From an uncultured Clostridia bacterium (GTDB lineage: Bacteria > Bacillota > Clostridia > Oscillospirales > Acutalibacteraceae), in contig CALBNX010000049.1 of assembly GCA_937896885.1 (NCBI GenBank), forward strand, positions 1-32,654: a stretch of 32,654 bases of DNA, in the 5' to 3' direction. Under the pieces are notes generated by a model, which saw only the letters and a list, made by a program, of their open reading frames with translations, searched no databases and was not told where the DNA came from. Position numbers and translations under genes: made by a program. Below, one piece after another: positions 16,695 through 24,657 of the stretch (the first letter of the stretch is position 1; each line of letters starts with the position of its first letter).

Positions 16695-17657
16695 ATGATT
16701 AAAGAAGCAATCGGAACCGGTAATACGGTTGACGAAGCGAGAGCTGCAGCTATGCTCGAATTGGGCCTTACTGACTTTGACGATTTTTCAGTTGAAGTTA
16801 TGCAGACTCCTACAAAGAAAATTCTTGGTCTTTTCGGTGGCAATCCTGCAAAAGTTAAGATTTCAATTGAAGTAGCAGACCCAAAACCAGAAAAGAAACC
16901 AAATAACAAAAACAATAAAAAACACGACAAAAAAGTCGTTAAAAACGAAAATAAAAAACCAGTAGAGAAAAAAGAAGAAGTTAAGGAAGTTAAAGTAGAA
17001 AAGAAAGAAGAAGCTGATCTTCCTTTAAACGAAACAAATCTCTATGGTGAAACAGTTGAATATATCAAGTCAATCGTTCTCGGTCTTGGCATGACAGAAT
17101 GCAATATCAAAGAAATGTCAAACGAAGAAGAAATTTATTTTGAACTTGATTGTGGTGATGATTATGGTATCATCATCGGTAAACGTGGTGAAACTCTTGA
17201 TGCTATTCAGTATCTTGCAAGAATGATGGCAAATAAGGGTAATCAGAGTTATAAGAGAGTTTCAATCAATGTTGGTAACTATCGTGCGAAGAGAGAAGAA
17301 ACTCTTAAAATCCTTGCAAGAAAAACAGCAATTAAAGCTGTTCGTCAGGGAAGAAACATTTCTCTTGAACCAATGAACCCTTATGAAAGAAGAATTATTC
17401 ATACAGCAGTTCAGGAGATTGAAGGTGCAACTTCTCATTCAATCGGTTCAGACCTTGATAGAAGAGTTGTTATCACACCTGTTGAAGGTGCAAAAAATCA
17501 TTCTCGTGGCAGAAACGGTGGCTATAACCGTGGTGGCAGACGCGAGAAGAAAGAAACATATAAGCCAGAGGTTTCTCCAGACAGAGCACCAAAGAGCGAT
17601 ATTGATGGTTCTGCTCTTTATGGAAAAGTTGAAATCCCTTCAAAAATTACAGACTAA
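16695..17657 (+). CDS. jag: RNA-binding protein Jag/KhpB
   Basis: A 320-residue cytoplasmic RNA-binding protein of the Jag/KhpB family, which affects cell shape and division in other Firmicutes. Domains in order: Jag-N (1-57, with KKILGLFGGNPAKV), a Lys/Glu-rich disordered linker (about 62-108), a KH domain with the GIIIGKRGETL loop at 158-168, an R3H-like domain at about 215-262 (ERRIIH at 231-236), and an Arg/Gly-rich tail. The linker and tail make it about 110 residues longer than the B. subtilis protein. It lies directly after yidC, the conserved pair, and is followed by a terminator. Confidence 0.95.
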   Translation: MIKEAIGTGNTVDEARAAAMLELGLTDFDDFSVEVMQTPTKKILGLFGGNPAKVKISIEVADPKPEKKPNNKNNKKHDKKVVKNENKKPVEKKEEVKEVKVEKKEEADLPLNETNLYGETVEYIKSIVLGLGMTECNIKEMSNEEEIYFELDCGDDYGIIIGKRGETLDAIQYLARMMANKGNQSYKRVSINVGNYRAKREETLKILARKTAIKAVRQGRNISLEPMNPYERRIIHTAVQEIEGATSHSIGSDLDRRVVITPVEGAKNHSRGRNGGYNRGGRREKKETYKPEVSPDRAPKSDIDGSALYGKVEIPSKITD

Positions 17658-17662
17658 TTGAT

Positions 17663-17701
17663 AATCGGCGGTGGTAGGAATACTTATCGCCGATTTTTTT
17701 C
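17663..17701 (+). terminator. Intrinsic terminator after jag
   Basis: AATCGGCG (17663-17670) pairs with CGCCGATT (17688-17695) across a 17-base loop, followed by a run of seven T. It ends the rpmH-jag transcript. The next gene begins 15 bases later without a clear promoter, so some read-through is likely. Confidence 0.85.
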
Positions 17702-17715
17702 AAGGAATTGATATT

Positions 17716-19584
17716 ATGGAATATTTTGCAAAGGAATATGATGTAGCCGTTATCGGGGCAGGTCACGCAGGTATTGAAGCTGCGCTTGCTTCTGCTCGAC
17801 TTGGAGCAAAAACGGTTGTTTTTACAATCAATATGGATTGGGTTGGCAATATGCCCTGTAACCCATCAATCGGTGGAACATCAAAAGGACATCTTGTTCG
17901 TGAAATTGATGCTCTCGGTGGTGAAATGGGTATTGCGGCTGATAAAACATCCATACAGACAAGAATGTTGAATCGAGGTAAAGGTCCTGCGGTTCATTCT
18001 TTGCGTGCTCAAATTGACCGAAGAGAGTATTCTAAATATATGAAACATACCCTTGAAAAACAAGAAAACCTTGATATGAAACAAGCTGAAATTGTTGACC
18101 TTTATAAAAAAGACGGGGTTTTCTATCTTAAAACTCAGTTAGAAGCAATTTATTCAGCAAAAGCAGTAATTCTTGCAACGGGTACATTCTTGGGTGGAAG
18201 AATTTATATTGGTGATATTTCTTATGAAAGTGGTCCTGACGGAATGTTTGCGGCAACTCGACTTTCAGAAGCACTTTATAAAATGGATATTCCACTTCGC
18301 AGATTTAAAACAGGTACTCCATCACGAGTTAATAGACGCAGTGTTGATTTTTCTGAATTAGAAATTCAAGAGGGTGATGAGCAGATTATTCCATTCTCCT
18401 TTGCAACAACAGAGTTGCCAGAGAATAAATCAGTTTGTCATATTACATATACAAACGAAGAAACAAAGAGAATAATCCTTGAAAATATTCACCGCTCTCC
18501 CCTTTATTCTGGCAAAATCGAGGGCGTTGGTCCAAGATATTGTCCAAGTATTGAAGATAAGATTGTTCGTTTTGAAGAAAAAGAGCGTCATCAGTTATTT
18601 ATCGAGCCTTGCGGACTTGATACAGAAGAATTGTATTTACAGGGTATGTCATCATCACTTCCCGAAGATGTTCAACTTAAATTCTTACGCAGTATCAAAG
18701 GTCTGGAGCATGTTGAGGTTATGAGAACGGCTTATGCTATTGAATATGACTGTGTTGACCCGTTGGCACTTAAAGCATCTCTTGAATTTAATGATATTGA
18801 CGGATTGTTCGGTGCGGGTCAGTTTAATGGTTCATCAGGATATGAAGAAGCCGCTGCACAGGGACTTGTTGCAGGTGTGAATGCAGTTAGAAAAATCCAA
18901 GGTAAAGAACCTTTTATTCTTGACCGTGCAAGTTCATATATCGGCACTCTTATTGATGACCTTGTTACAAAGGGTTGCTCTGACCCATACAGAATGATGA
19001 CTTCCCGTAGTGAATACAGACTTTTACTTCGTCAGGATAATGCTGATATTCGTCTTATGCACTATGGCTATGAAATCGGGCTTATCTCACAAGAAAGATA
19101 TGATAAATTCTTAAACAAACTTGAACTTATAAAGCAAGAGCGTGAAAGAGTTGAAAGTATTACTATTGCACCGTCGGACGAAATCAATGAAGTGCTTGTT
19201 TCACGTGAAACAGCGCCAATGAAAACGGGCATAAGACTTGCTGAACTTATAAAACGTCCACAACTTGATTATGAATGCTTGACACCATTCGACAAAACCC
19301 GACCAGTGCTTTCACCGGATGTTTTTGAGCAAGTTGAAATTGATTTGAAATATGAGGGGTACATCAAGCGTCAGCAAGCAAAGGTTGACGAGATGAGAAG
19401 ACTTGAAGTCAAGAAAATCCCTGCAGATATAGACTATGACGATGTTTATTCTCTTCGCCTTGAAGCAAGAGAAAAACTTAAAAAAGTTCGTCCCGAAAGC
19501 GTGGGACAAGCATCCCGTATAAGTGGTGTTTCACCATCAGATATTTCAGTATTGCTTATTTATCTTAAAAAGGAACAGATATAA
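17716..19584 (+). CDS. mnmG: tRNA uridine-5-carboxymethylaminomethyl(34) synthesis enzyme MnmG
   Basis: The FAD-dependent partner of MnmE in wobble-uridine modification. It has 622 residues from ATG 17716, which has AGGA nine bases upstream. A longer frame from GTG 17671 would start inside the terminator stem and is rejected. The FAD dinucleotide loop is GAGHAGIEA at 14-22, with GNMPCNPSIGG following and the C-terminal helical domain that binds MnmE from about 550. Codons around residues 494-499 (VSRET) contain a perfect parS site, so this gene also carries a centromere element. The rsmG start overlaps its stop by one base. Confidence 0.97.
   Translation: MEYFAKEYDVAVIGAGHAGIEAALASARLGAKTVVFTINMDWVGNMPCNPSIGGTSKGHLVREIDALGGEMGIAADKTSIQTRMLNRGKGPAVHSLRAQIDRREYSKYMKHTLEKQENLDMKQAEIVDLYKKDGVFYLKTQLEAIYSAKAVILATGTFLGGRIYIGDISYESGPDGMFAATRLSEALYKMDIPLRRFKTGTPSRVNRRSVDFSELEIQEGDEQIIPFSFATTELPENKSVCHITYTNEETKRIILENIHRSPLYSGKIEGVGPRYCPSIEDKIVRFEEKERHQLFIEPCGLDTEELYLQGMSSSLPEDVQLKFLRSIKGLEHVEVMRTAYAIEYDCVDPLALKASLEFNDIDGLFGAGQFNGSSGYEEAAAQGLVAGVNAVRKIQGKEPFILDRASSYIGTLIDDLVTKGCSDPYRMMTSRSEYRLLLRQDNADIRLMHYGYEIGLISQERYDKFLNKLELIKQERERVESITIAPSDEINEVLVSRETAPMKTGIRLAELIKRPQLDYECLTPFDKTRPVLSPDVFEQVEIDLKYEGYIKRQQAKVDEMRRLEVKKIPADIDYDDVYSLRLEAREKLKKVRPESVGQASRISGVSPSDISVLLIYLKKEQI
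19197..19212. promoter_or_regulatory. parS centromere site inside mnmG
   Basis: The 16-bp palindrome TGTTTCACGTGAAACA is identical to the consensus ParB/Spo0J binding site. It lies about 4.5 kb from the dnaA promoter and 3.2 kb before parB. Confidence 0.95.
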
Positions 19585-20297
19585 TGTTAAATAAAGAGTT
19601 ATTTTATAAAACAATTAAACCTTTTGAAATAGAAATAGACGAAGATGCTTTTGCTCGTCTTGATAAGTTTGCAGAATTGCTTATTGAAACAAACAAGAGT
19701 TTTAATCTGACTGCAATTAAAGAGCCTGATGACGTAACAGTAAAGCATTTTGCCGATTGCCTTGCTATTTTTAAATATGTAAATATACCTGAAAATGCAA
19801 ATATTATTGATGTTGGCACAGGTGCAGGATTTCCTGGACTTGTGTTAAAACTGGCAAGACTTGATATAAATATGACTTTTCTTGACAGTACAAAGAAAAA
19901 GTTAGGATTTATTGAAAATGTGCTCAATGCTTGTGGTGTCAAAGGTGAAACTCTTCATATGAGAGCCGAAGAAGCGGCCCAACTCGCTAAATACCGTGAA
20001 CAATTTGATTTTGCCACTGCAAGAGCAGTTGCGGCACTCCCCGTCCTTTCGGAATATTGTTTGCCTTTTGTAAAGCAAGGTGGTAGTTTTGTTTCAATGA
20101 AATCTGCCGAGAGTAACGAAGAAATGGAAGCGGCAAAGAAAGCAATAAGCATTCTTGGTGGCAAAATTGAAAGTGATATTGTGTTTGATTTGGTCGAAAA
20201 TATGCCTCGAAGAATCATAACAATTAAAAAGAATTCGCAAACTCCGACAAAATATCCAAGACCATCTGCACAAATCGCTAAAAAACCATTAAAATAA
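19584..20297 (+). CDS. rsmG: 16S rRNA (guanine(527)-N7)-methyltransferase RsmG
   Basis: A 237-residue methyltransferase that makes m7G527 in 16S rRNA from S-adenosylmethionine. The nucleotide loop is IDVGTGAGFPG at 75-85. NLTAI near residue 41 and the ATARAVAALPVLSEYCLP segment are typical of RsmG. The last 15 residues form a basic tail. The start overlaps the mnmG stop (TAATG) and AAGGA lies upstream. In other bacteria loss of this gene gives low-level streptomycin resistance. Confidence 0.96.
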   Translation: MLNKELFYKTIKPFEIEIDEDAFARLDKFAELLIETNKSFNLTAIKEPDDVTVKHFADCLAIFKYVNIPENANIIDVGTGAGFPGLVLKLARLDINMTFLDSTKKKLGFIENVLNACGVKGETLHMRAEEAAQLAKYREQFDFATARAVAALPVLSEYCLPFVKQGGSFVSMKSAESNEEMEAAKKAISILGGKIESDIVFDLVENMPRRIITIKKNSQTPTKYPRPSAQIAKKPLK

Positions 20298-20301
20298 TGA
20301 C

Positions 20302-20346
20302 GAAAACCGTTGATACATAAAGGATTTAGACGAACGGATTTTCTTT
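20302..20346 (+). terminator. Weak terminator or attenuator between rsmG and noc
   Basis: GAAAACCGTT (20302-20311) pairs with AACGG-A-TTTTC (20333-20343) with one bulged base across a 21-base loop, followed by TTT. The G+C part is only three pairs, so termination would be partial. Confidence 0.4.
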
Positions 20347-20354
20347 ACAAATAG

Positions 20355-20400
20355 ACCTTCACAGTGTTATTCTTATGTCAAGGACAAGCACTGCGGAGGT
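20355..20400 (+). promoter_or_regulatory. Hairpin that hides the noc ribosome binding site
   Basis: ACCTTCACAGTG (20355-20366) pairs with CACTGCGGAGGT (20389-20400) in 12 positions with one A-C mismatch and one G-U pair. The right arm contains the whole Shine-Dalgarno GGAGG at 20395-20399. The 22-base loop is free. Translation of the following gene would be low unless the stem is opened by heat, a protein, an RNA or a ribosome from upstream. Confidence 0.6.
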
Positions 20401-20408
20401 TTTTATTT

Positions 20409-21236
20409 ATGCTCAAAAAACAAAATAAAATCAGAACAGAAAGTCAGATACTTATGGTTCCACAAGGCGATATTCTCCCAAATCCAAATCAGCCGAGAAA
20501 AAGATTTGATTATGACGAACTTGAAGGGTTAGCACAAAGTATTCGTGCAAACGGAATTTTGCAACCACTCATAGTCAGAGCACTTGAAAATGGAAAATAT
20601 GAGCTTGTTGCAGGTGAACGCAGACTTCGTGCAGCAAGGCTTACAGGACTGACAAAAGTGCCATGTGTTGTCAGTGATATTTCCGAAACAGATTCTGCAA
20701 TTTTTGCAGTGCTTGAAAACCTTCAAAGACAGGACCTTGACTATTTTGAAGAAGCAGAAGCGTTAGCCGTTCTTGTCAGCGATTACCATATGGGACAAGA
20801 GGAACTTTGCAAAAAGTTAGGCAAGGCACAGTCAACAATATCAAACAAATTAAGATTATTAAAACTCAGCGACGAAATGCGATATCAGATTAGCCGAGCA
20901 GGTCTTTCCGAACGTCACGCAAGAGCGCTACTCTCTTTAAACGACGAAGTACAAAGAGCTCGCGCATTGGCAATTATAATCGACAGACATCTGACTGTCA
21001 GTGAGAGTGAACAACTAATTGACCAGATGATTCGCAAAAATGAAGCACCAAAGAAACAGATGCTCCGTGGCTTTAAAGATATTCGTATATTTATCAATAC
21101 TTTGAATAACGCAGTTGATAATATAAGACGAGCAGGAATTGATGCCGATTCAGTAAAAACAGAAACTGATGAATATGTAGAGTACATAGTGCGAATTCCT
21201 AAAATTGATGATGTAGTGAGAGATATTGCTACATAA
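20409..21236 (+). CDS. noc: Noc-like ParB-family nucleoid occlusion protein
   Basis: A 275-residue ParB-family CTPase clamp, a paralogue of the ParB encoded 1.2 kb downstream. The CTP-binding box is GERRLRA at 69-75 and the second box ENLQRQ at 103-108. The helix-turn-helix lies at about 130-150 (LCKKLGKAQSTISNKLRLL). Its place between rsmG and soj is that of B. subtilis noc, which stops division over the nucleoid. The B. subtilis protein begins with a membrane-binding amphipathic helix that is not obvious here. An in-frame GTG at 20364 would add 15 mostly hydrophobic and basic residues of that character, but it lacks a ribosome site and lies in the hairpin stem. ATG 20409 has GGAGG nine bases upstream. 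A second chromosome-segregation ParB is the alternative reading. Confidence 0.75.
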   Translation: MLKKQNKIRTESQILMVPQGDILPNPNQPRKRFDYDELEGLAQSIRANGILQPLIVRALENGKYELVAGERRLRAARLTGLTKVPCVVSDISETDSAIFAVLENLQRQDLDYFEEAEALAVLVSDYHMGQEELCKKLGKAQSTISNKLRLLKLSDEMRYQISRAGLSERHARALLSLNDEVQRARALAIIIDRHLTVSESEQLIDQMIRKNEAPKKQMLRGFKDIRIFINTLNNAVDNIRRAGIDADSVKTETDEYVEYIVRIPKIDDVVRDIAT

Positions 21237-21242
21237 AACGGT

Positions 21243-21299
21243 AAAACCACCAGTTATCCCCCGATAACACAGGTGATTTTATATAGTGGCGAAAGCCAC
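21243..21299 (+). repeat. Two adjacent hairpins downstream of noc
   Basis: Hairpin A: AAAACCACC (21243-21251) pairs with GGTGATTTT (21272-21280) around an inner stem of GTTATC and GATAAC with a CCCC loop. Hairpin B: GTGGC and GCCAC around a GAAA tetraloop (21286-21299). They form the 3' untranslated part of the noc transcript ahead of its terminator, or part of a small RNA. Confidence 0.55.
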
Positions 21300-21332
21300 C
21301 CATATCCTTCTCTTTCACACCCCACATCCACA

Positions 21333-21367
21333 GCGAAAGGCTCCCGAAAGGGAGTCTTTTGCTTTTT
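21333..21367 (+). terminator. Strong intrinsic terminator after noc
   Basis: GCGAAAGGCTCCC (21333-21345) pairs over 13 positions with 21350-21362 (GGGAGTC then TTTTGC), closed by a GAAA tetraloop and followed by TTTTT. It ends the mnmG-rsmG-noc transcript. Confidence 0.85.
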
Positions 21368-21380
21368 ATTAAAAAGCAGA

Positions 21381-21496
21381 GAAAAGTTAAAAGATAATAG
21401 AAAAAAGAAAAGGGTTTGCGACGCATATTTAATTTTATATAAACCAATTCTTTTCACTTTTCACTATTATCTATTAACTGCAAAGGACGCCTTTGC
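21381..21496. repeat. Imperfect inverted-repeat element (MITE-like or REP-like)
   Basis: AGTTAAAAGATAATAG at 21385-21400 is the reverse complement, with one mismatch, of 21464-21479. Similarity continues inward through A-rich GAAAAG words, and GGTTT/AAACC form a further inner pair, so the 100 bp folds as one long stem. A separate 7-bp stem, GCAAAGG/CCTTTGC with an ACG loop (21480-21496) and four T, follows directly. No transposase or clear target duplication is visible. Confidence 0.45.
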
Positions 21497-21499
21497 TTT

Positions 21500-21515
21500 T
21501 GTTTCACGTGAAACA
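21500..21515. promoter_or_regulatory. parS centromere site upstream of soj
   Basis: TGTTTCACGTGAAACA, identical to the consensus ParB binding site, 162 bp before the soj start. It may also let ParB influence expression of its own operon. Confidence 0.95.
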
Positions 21516-21593
21516 TAGGCATTAATTTATGCAAATATAACACATTTTCCTACTAAAATTTGCCATATAAAATTTAAAATTTTGCTTTTATTT

Positions 21594-21621
21594 TTATAAT
21601 AAGTATGTTATACTTGTATAA
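21594..21621. promoter_or_regulatory. Near-perfect palindrome upstream of soj, possible operator
   Basis: AAGTAT and ATACTT flank GTT, and the match continues outward to TTATA/TATAA with one extra base in the left arm. It contains a TATAAT word (21595-21600), so it probably overlaps the soj promoter, though I find no convincing -35. Gene-free sequence from 21516 to 21676 otherwise shows only a small stem around 21639-21664. Confidence 0.4.
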
Positions 21622-21676
21622 AATCGGGTATTAGGGTGCGAAATATCACCTTTTTACCATTTCGGAGTGGGATTTT

Positions 21677-22441
21677 TTGGCAAAAGTTGTTTCGATTATT
21701 AACCAAAAAGGTGGTGTAGGTAAAACTACTACTGCCGTGAGCCTTGCAGCCGCAGTTGGTGCAAAGGGATACAGAGTTTTACTTGCAGACATTGACCCAC
21801 AGGGCAATTCAACAAGTGGATTTGGTATAAATAAAAGAAAAATCACAAATTCATCTTATGATGTGCTTGTTAAAGACATTAATGCAAATGACGCAGTTGT
21901 AAAAACACAGTTTAAAAATGTTGATGTTATTCCTGCTGATTTGAATCTTGCGGGCGCAGAAGTTGAATTGATTGAGATTGAGAAGAGAGAAGCAAGACTT
22001 AAAATTGCTGTTGCTCAGCTTTGGGACAAGTATGATTATATTTTCTTTGACTGCCCCCCTTCTCTTGGTCTTATTACAATCAATGCATTAACAGCGTCAG
22101 ACACATTTTTAGTGCCTGTTCAATGCGAATTCTATGCTCTTGAAGGACTTGCTCAGCTAATGGCAACTGTCCGACAGGTAAAAAGACTTTATAATCCACA
22201 CATTGAACTTGAAGGCGTTTTGCAGACTATGTATGACGGAAGACTTAATCTCACACAACAGGTTGTGACAGAGATTAAAAAATTCTTTCCAAATAAAGTT
22301 TATAAAACAACAATTCCAAGAAATGTCAGACTTTCAGAGGCTCCGTCATTCGGTGAGCCGATTATGTATTATGATAAGCATTCAAAAGGCGCATTGGCTT
22401 ATGACGCTTTCGCAGATGAATTCTTATCACAACAAAAGTGA
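21677..22441 (+). CDS. soj: Chromosome-partitioning ATPase Soj/ParA
   Basis: A 254-residue ParA-type ATPase that works with ParB at parS and, in B. subtilis, also controls DnaA. The deviant Walker A is KGGVGKTT at 11-18, followed by the DIDPQGN motif and the FFDCPPSLG switch region. It begins with TTG at 21677 (MAKVVSIINQKGG); GGAG lies nine bases upstream and no in-frame ATG fits. parB follows after 12 bases. Confidence 0.97.
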   Translation: MAKVVSIINQKGGVGKTTTAVSLAAAVGAKGYRVLLADIDPQGNSTSGFGINKRKITNSSYDVLVKDINANDAVVKTQFKNVDVIPADLNLAGAEVELIEIEKREARLKIAVAQLWDKYDYIFFDCPPSLGLITINALTASDTFLVPVQCEFYALEGLAQLMATVRQVKRLYNPHIELEGVLQTMYDGRLNLTQQVVTEIKKFFPNKVYKTTIPRNVRLSEAPSFGEPIMYYDKHSKGALAYDAFADEFLSQQK

Positions 22442-22453
22442 TGAGGTGAAGAT

Positions 22454-23317
22454 ATGGCAAAAAAAGGTGGATTGGGCACAGGCTTAGATGCACTCTTTCT
22501 TGATAATTCTGCGACAGAAAGCAACAATACTGCTGTTACTCTCCCGATTAACGAGATTGAGCCTAACCGTGAACAGCCAAGAAAGACATTCAACGAAAAA
22601 GCTCTTGAAGAATTGGCAAAGAGCATTGAGCAAAATGGAATTATTCAGCCTTTGCTCGTTCGTCCTATGAGTGATGGCAGTTATCAGCTTGTGGCCGGTG
22701 AACGCAGATGGCGTGCAGCTCGTATGGCTGGGCTTACAGAAGTCCCTGTTACCATTCGTGAAATGACCGACGAAGAAGCAAGCGTGTTTGCTCTTATTGA
22801 AAACTTGCAAAGAGAAGATTTGAACCCGGTTGAAGAAGCAGAAGGACTTAAATCTCTTATTGAAACTTATGGATTTACACAAGAAGAAGCTGCTGAACGA
22901 GTAGGAAAATCCCGTGTAGCAGTTACAAATACATTAAGATTGTTAAAACTTCCTGAATCTGTACTTAATTTGCTTGGTAATGGCAAGCTCACAGCAGGTC
23001 ATTCCCGTGCATTACTTTCTCTTGACGACGAAAAAGAAATGCTTCGAATCGCAGATGCAGCAATAAGTCAGGAGCTTTCAGTTCGTCAGGTTGAAAAAAT
23101 GGTTAAATACGCTTTACAGGGTGAAAAACCAAAACCTAAAAAGCGTGATAAAAAGAGAGATAAATACTATGACGAGGTTGAGATTGCTCTCACAAATGTA
23201 CTTGGAAGAAAGGTTAAAATCTATTTATCCAGTACAGGTCATAAAGGAACTCTTGAATTTGAGTTCTTCGGCAAAGAAGATTTGACAAAGCTTGCCAAGG
23301 AATTTGATAAAGAGTAA
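22454..23317 (+). CDS. parB: Chromosome-partitioning protein ParB/Spo0J
   Basis: A 287-residue CTP-dependent DNA clamp that loads at parS, spreads, and recruits SMC. The N-terminal KKGGLGTGLDALF is the Soj-interacting segment. The CTP box is GERRWRA at 82-88, ENLQRED is the second motif, and a helix-turn-helix follows (AAERVGKSRVAVTNTLRLL). The C-terminal dimerisation domain is preceded by a Lys-rich linker. Two consensus parS sites lie within 3.3 kb upstream. GAGGTG precedes ATG 22454. serS follows after 24 bp. Confidence 0.97.
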   Translation: MAKKGGLGTGLDALFLDNSATESNNTAVTLPINEIEPNREQPRKTFNEKALEELAKSIEQNGIIQPLLVRPMSDGSYQLVAGERRWRAARMAGLTEVPVTIREMTDEEASVFALIENLQREDLNPVEEAEGLKSLIETYGFTQEEAAERVGKSRVAVTNTLRLLKLPESVLNLLGNGKLTAGHSRALLSLDDEKEMLRIADAAISQELSVRQVEKMVKYALQGEKPKPKKRDKKRDKYYDEVEIALTNVLGRKVKIYLSSTGHKGTLEFEFFGKEDLTKLAKEFDKE

Positions 23318-23341
23318 TAAACGAAAGGAACATCACATAAA

Positions 23342-24622
23342 ATGCTTGATATTAAGTTTTTAAGAACTAATCCTGATGTAGTTAAAGAAAACATCAAGAA
23401 AAAGTTCCAGGATGAAAAGCTCCCACTTGTTGATAAAGTAATCGAGCTTGACGCAGAATACAGAGCAGCAAAAGGTCGTGGCGATGAGCTTCGTGCACTC
23501 CGTAACTCTGTAAGTAAAGAAATCGGTGGACTTATGGCCCAGGGCAAACGCGACGAGGCAGAAGTTGTTAAACAGAAAGTTAAGGATATGGCAGACGAGC
23601 TTGCAAGCTTGCAAGTTAAAGAAGCAGAACTTGAAGAAGAAATCAGAAAGATTATGCTTGTAATCCCTAACATTATTGACCCTAGCGTTCCAATCGGTAA
23701 GGACGACAGTGAAAATGTTGAAATCCAGAGATATGGTGACCCTGCAACACCTGATTTCGAAGTTCCATATCATGTTGAAATCATGGAAAACCTTAATGGC
23801 ATTGATTTAGACTCTGCAAGAAAGACAAGCGGTAACGGTTTCTATTATCTCTGTGGTGATATTGCGAGATTACATTCAGCAATTCTTTCTTATGCAAGAG
23901 ATTTTATGATTGACCGTGGATTTACTTATTATATTCCACCGTTTATGATTAGAAGCGATGTTGTTACAGGCGTTATGAGCTTTGCAGAAATGGAAAACAT
24001 GATGTATAAAATTGAGGGTGAAGACCTTTACCTTATCGGTACAAGCGAGCACTCAATGATTGGTAAGTTTATTGATAGTTTCACTCCTGAAGACGAACTT
24101 CCAAAAACACTCACAAGCTACTCCCCTTGCTTCCGTAAAGAAGTTGGTGCTCACGGTATTGAAGAGCGTGGCGTTTATAGAATTCATCAGTTTGAAAAAC
24201 AAGAAATGATAGTTGTTTGCAAACCTGAAGACAGTATGAAATGGTATGATAAGCTCTGGCAGAATTCAGTTGATTTCTTCCGTTCTCTTGACATACCTGT
24301 AAGAACACTTGAATGTTGTTCAGGTGACCTTGCAGACTTGAAGGTTAAAAGCTGTGATGTTGAAGCTTGGAGTCCACGTCAGCAGAAATATTTTGAAGTT
24401 GGCTCTTGTTCAAACCTTGGTGATGCTCAGGCTCGCCGTCTTGGTATTAGAGTTAAGTCAAAAGATGGCAACTATTTCGCTCATACACTTAATAATACAG
24501 TTGTTGCTCCACCAAGAATGTTAATCGCATTCCTTGAAAACAATCTCAATGCAGATGGTAGCATTAATATTCCAAAGCCATTGCAGATGTATATGGGTGG
24601 CAAAACAAAGATTGAGAAATAA
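23342..24622 (+). CDS. serS: Serine-tRNA ligase
   Basis: A class II aminoacyl-tRNA synthetase of 426 residues that charges tRNA-Ser. The N-terminal coiled-coil arm spans about 30-100. Motif 2 is CFRKEVGAHGIEERGVYRIH followed by QFEKQE. The motif 3 region reads AHTLNNTVVAPPRMLIAFLE in place of the common HTLNGSGLAVGR form; the arginine is kept. AAAGGA lies upstream of ATG 23342. It is embedded between parB and a DUF3048 lipoprotein gene with short gaps. No T-box leader precedes it, so its expression probably follows the soj-parB promoter. Confidence 0.97.
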   Translation: MLDIKFLRTNPDVVKENIKKKFQDEKLPLVDKVIELDAEYRAAKGRGDELRALRNSVSKEIGGLMAQGKRDEAEVVKQKVKDMADELASLQVKEAELEEEIRKIMLVIPNIIDPSVPIGKDDSENVEIQRYGDPATPDFEVPYHVEIMENLNGIDLDSARKTSGNGFYYLCGDIARLHSAILSYARDFMIDRGFTYYIPPFMIRSDVVTGVMSFAEMENMMYKIEGEDLYLIGTSEHSMIGKFIDSFTPEDELPKTLTSYSPCFRKEVGAHGIEERGVYRIHQFEKQEMIVVCKPEDSMKWYDKLWQNSVDFFRSLDIPVRTLECCSGDLADLKVKSCDVEAWSPRQQKYFEVGSCSNLGDAQARRLGIRVKSKDGNYFAHTLNNTVVAPPRMLIAFLENNLNADGSINIPKPLQMYMGGKTKIEK

Positions 24623-24657
24623 GCCCAAAGGCAAAAACAAAACGAGAGGGATATACA

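Noticed and set aside
17671..17715. GTG start of mnmG at 17671
   Set aside because: It lies inside the terminator stem-loop and adds residues not found in MnmG. ATG 17716 has a ribosome site.
20364..20408. GTG start of noc at 20364 giving an amphipathic N-terminus
   Set aside because: Attractive as a membrane-binding helix, but no ribosome site precedes it and the codon sits in the hairpin stem. Kept as an alternative only.
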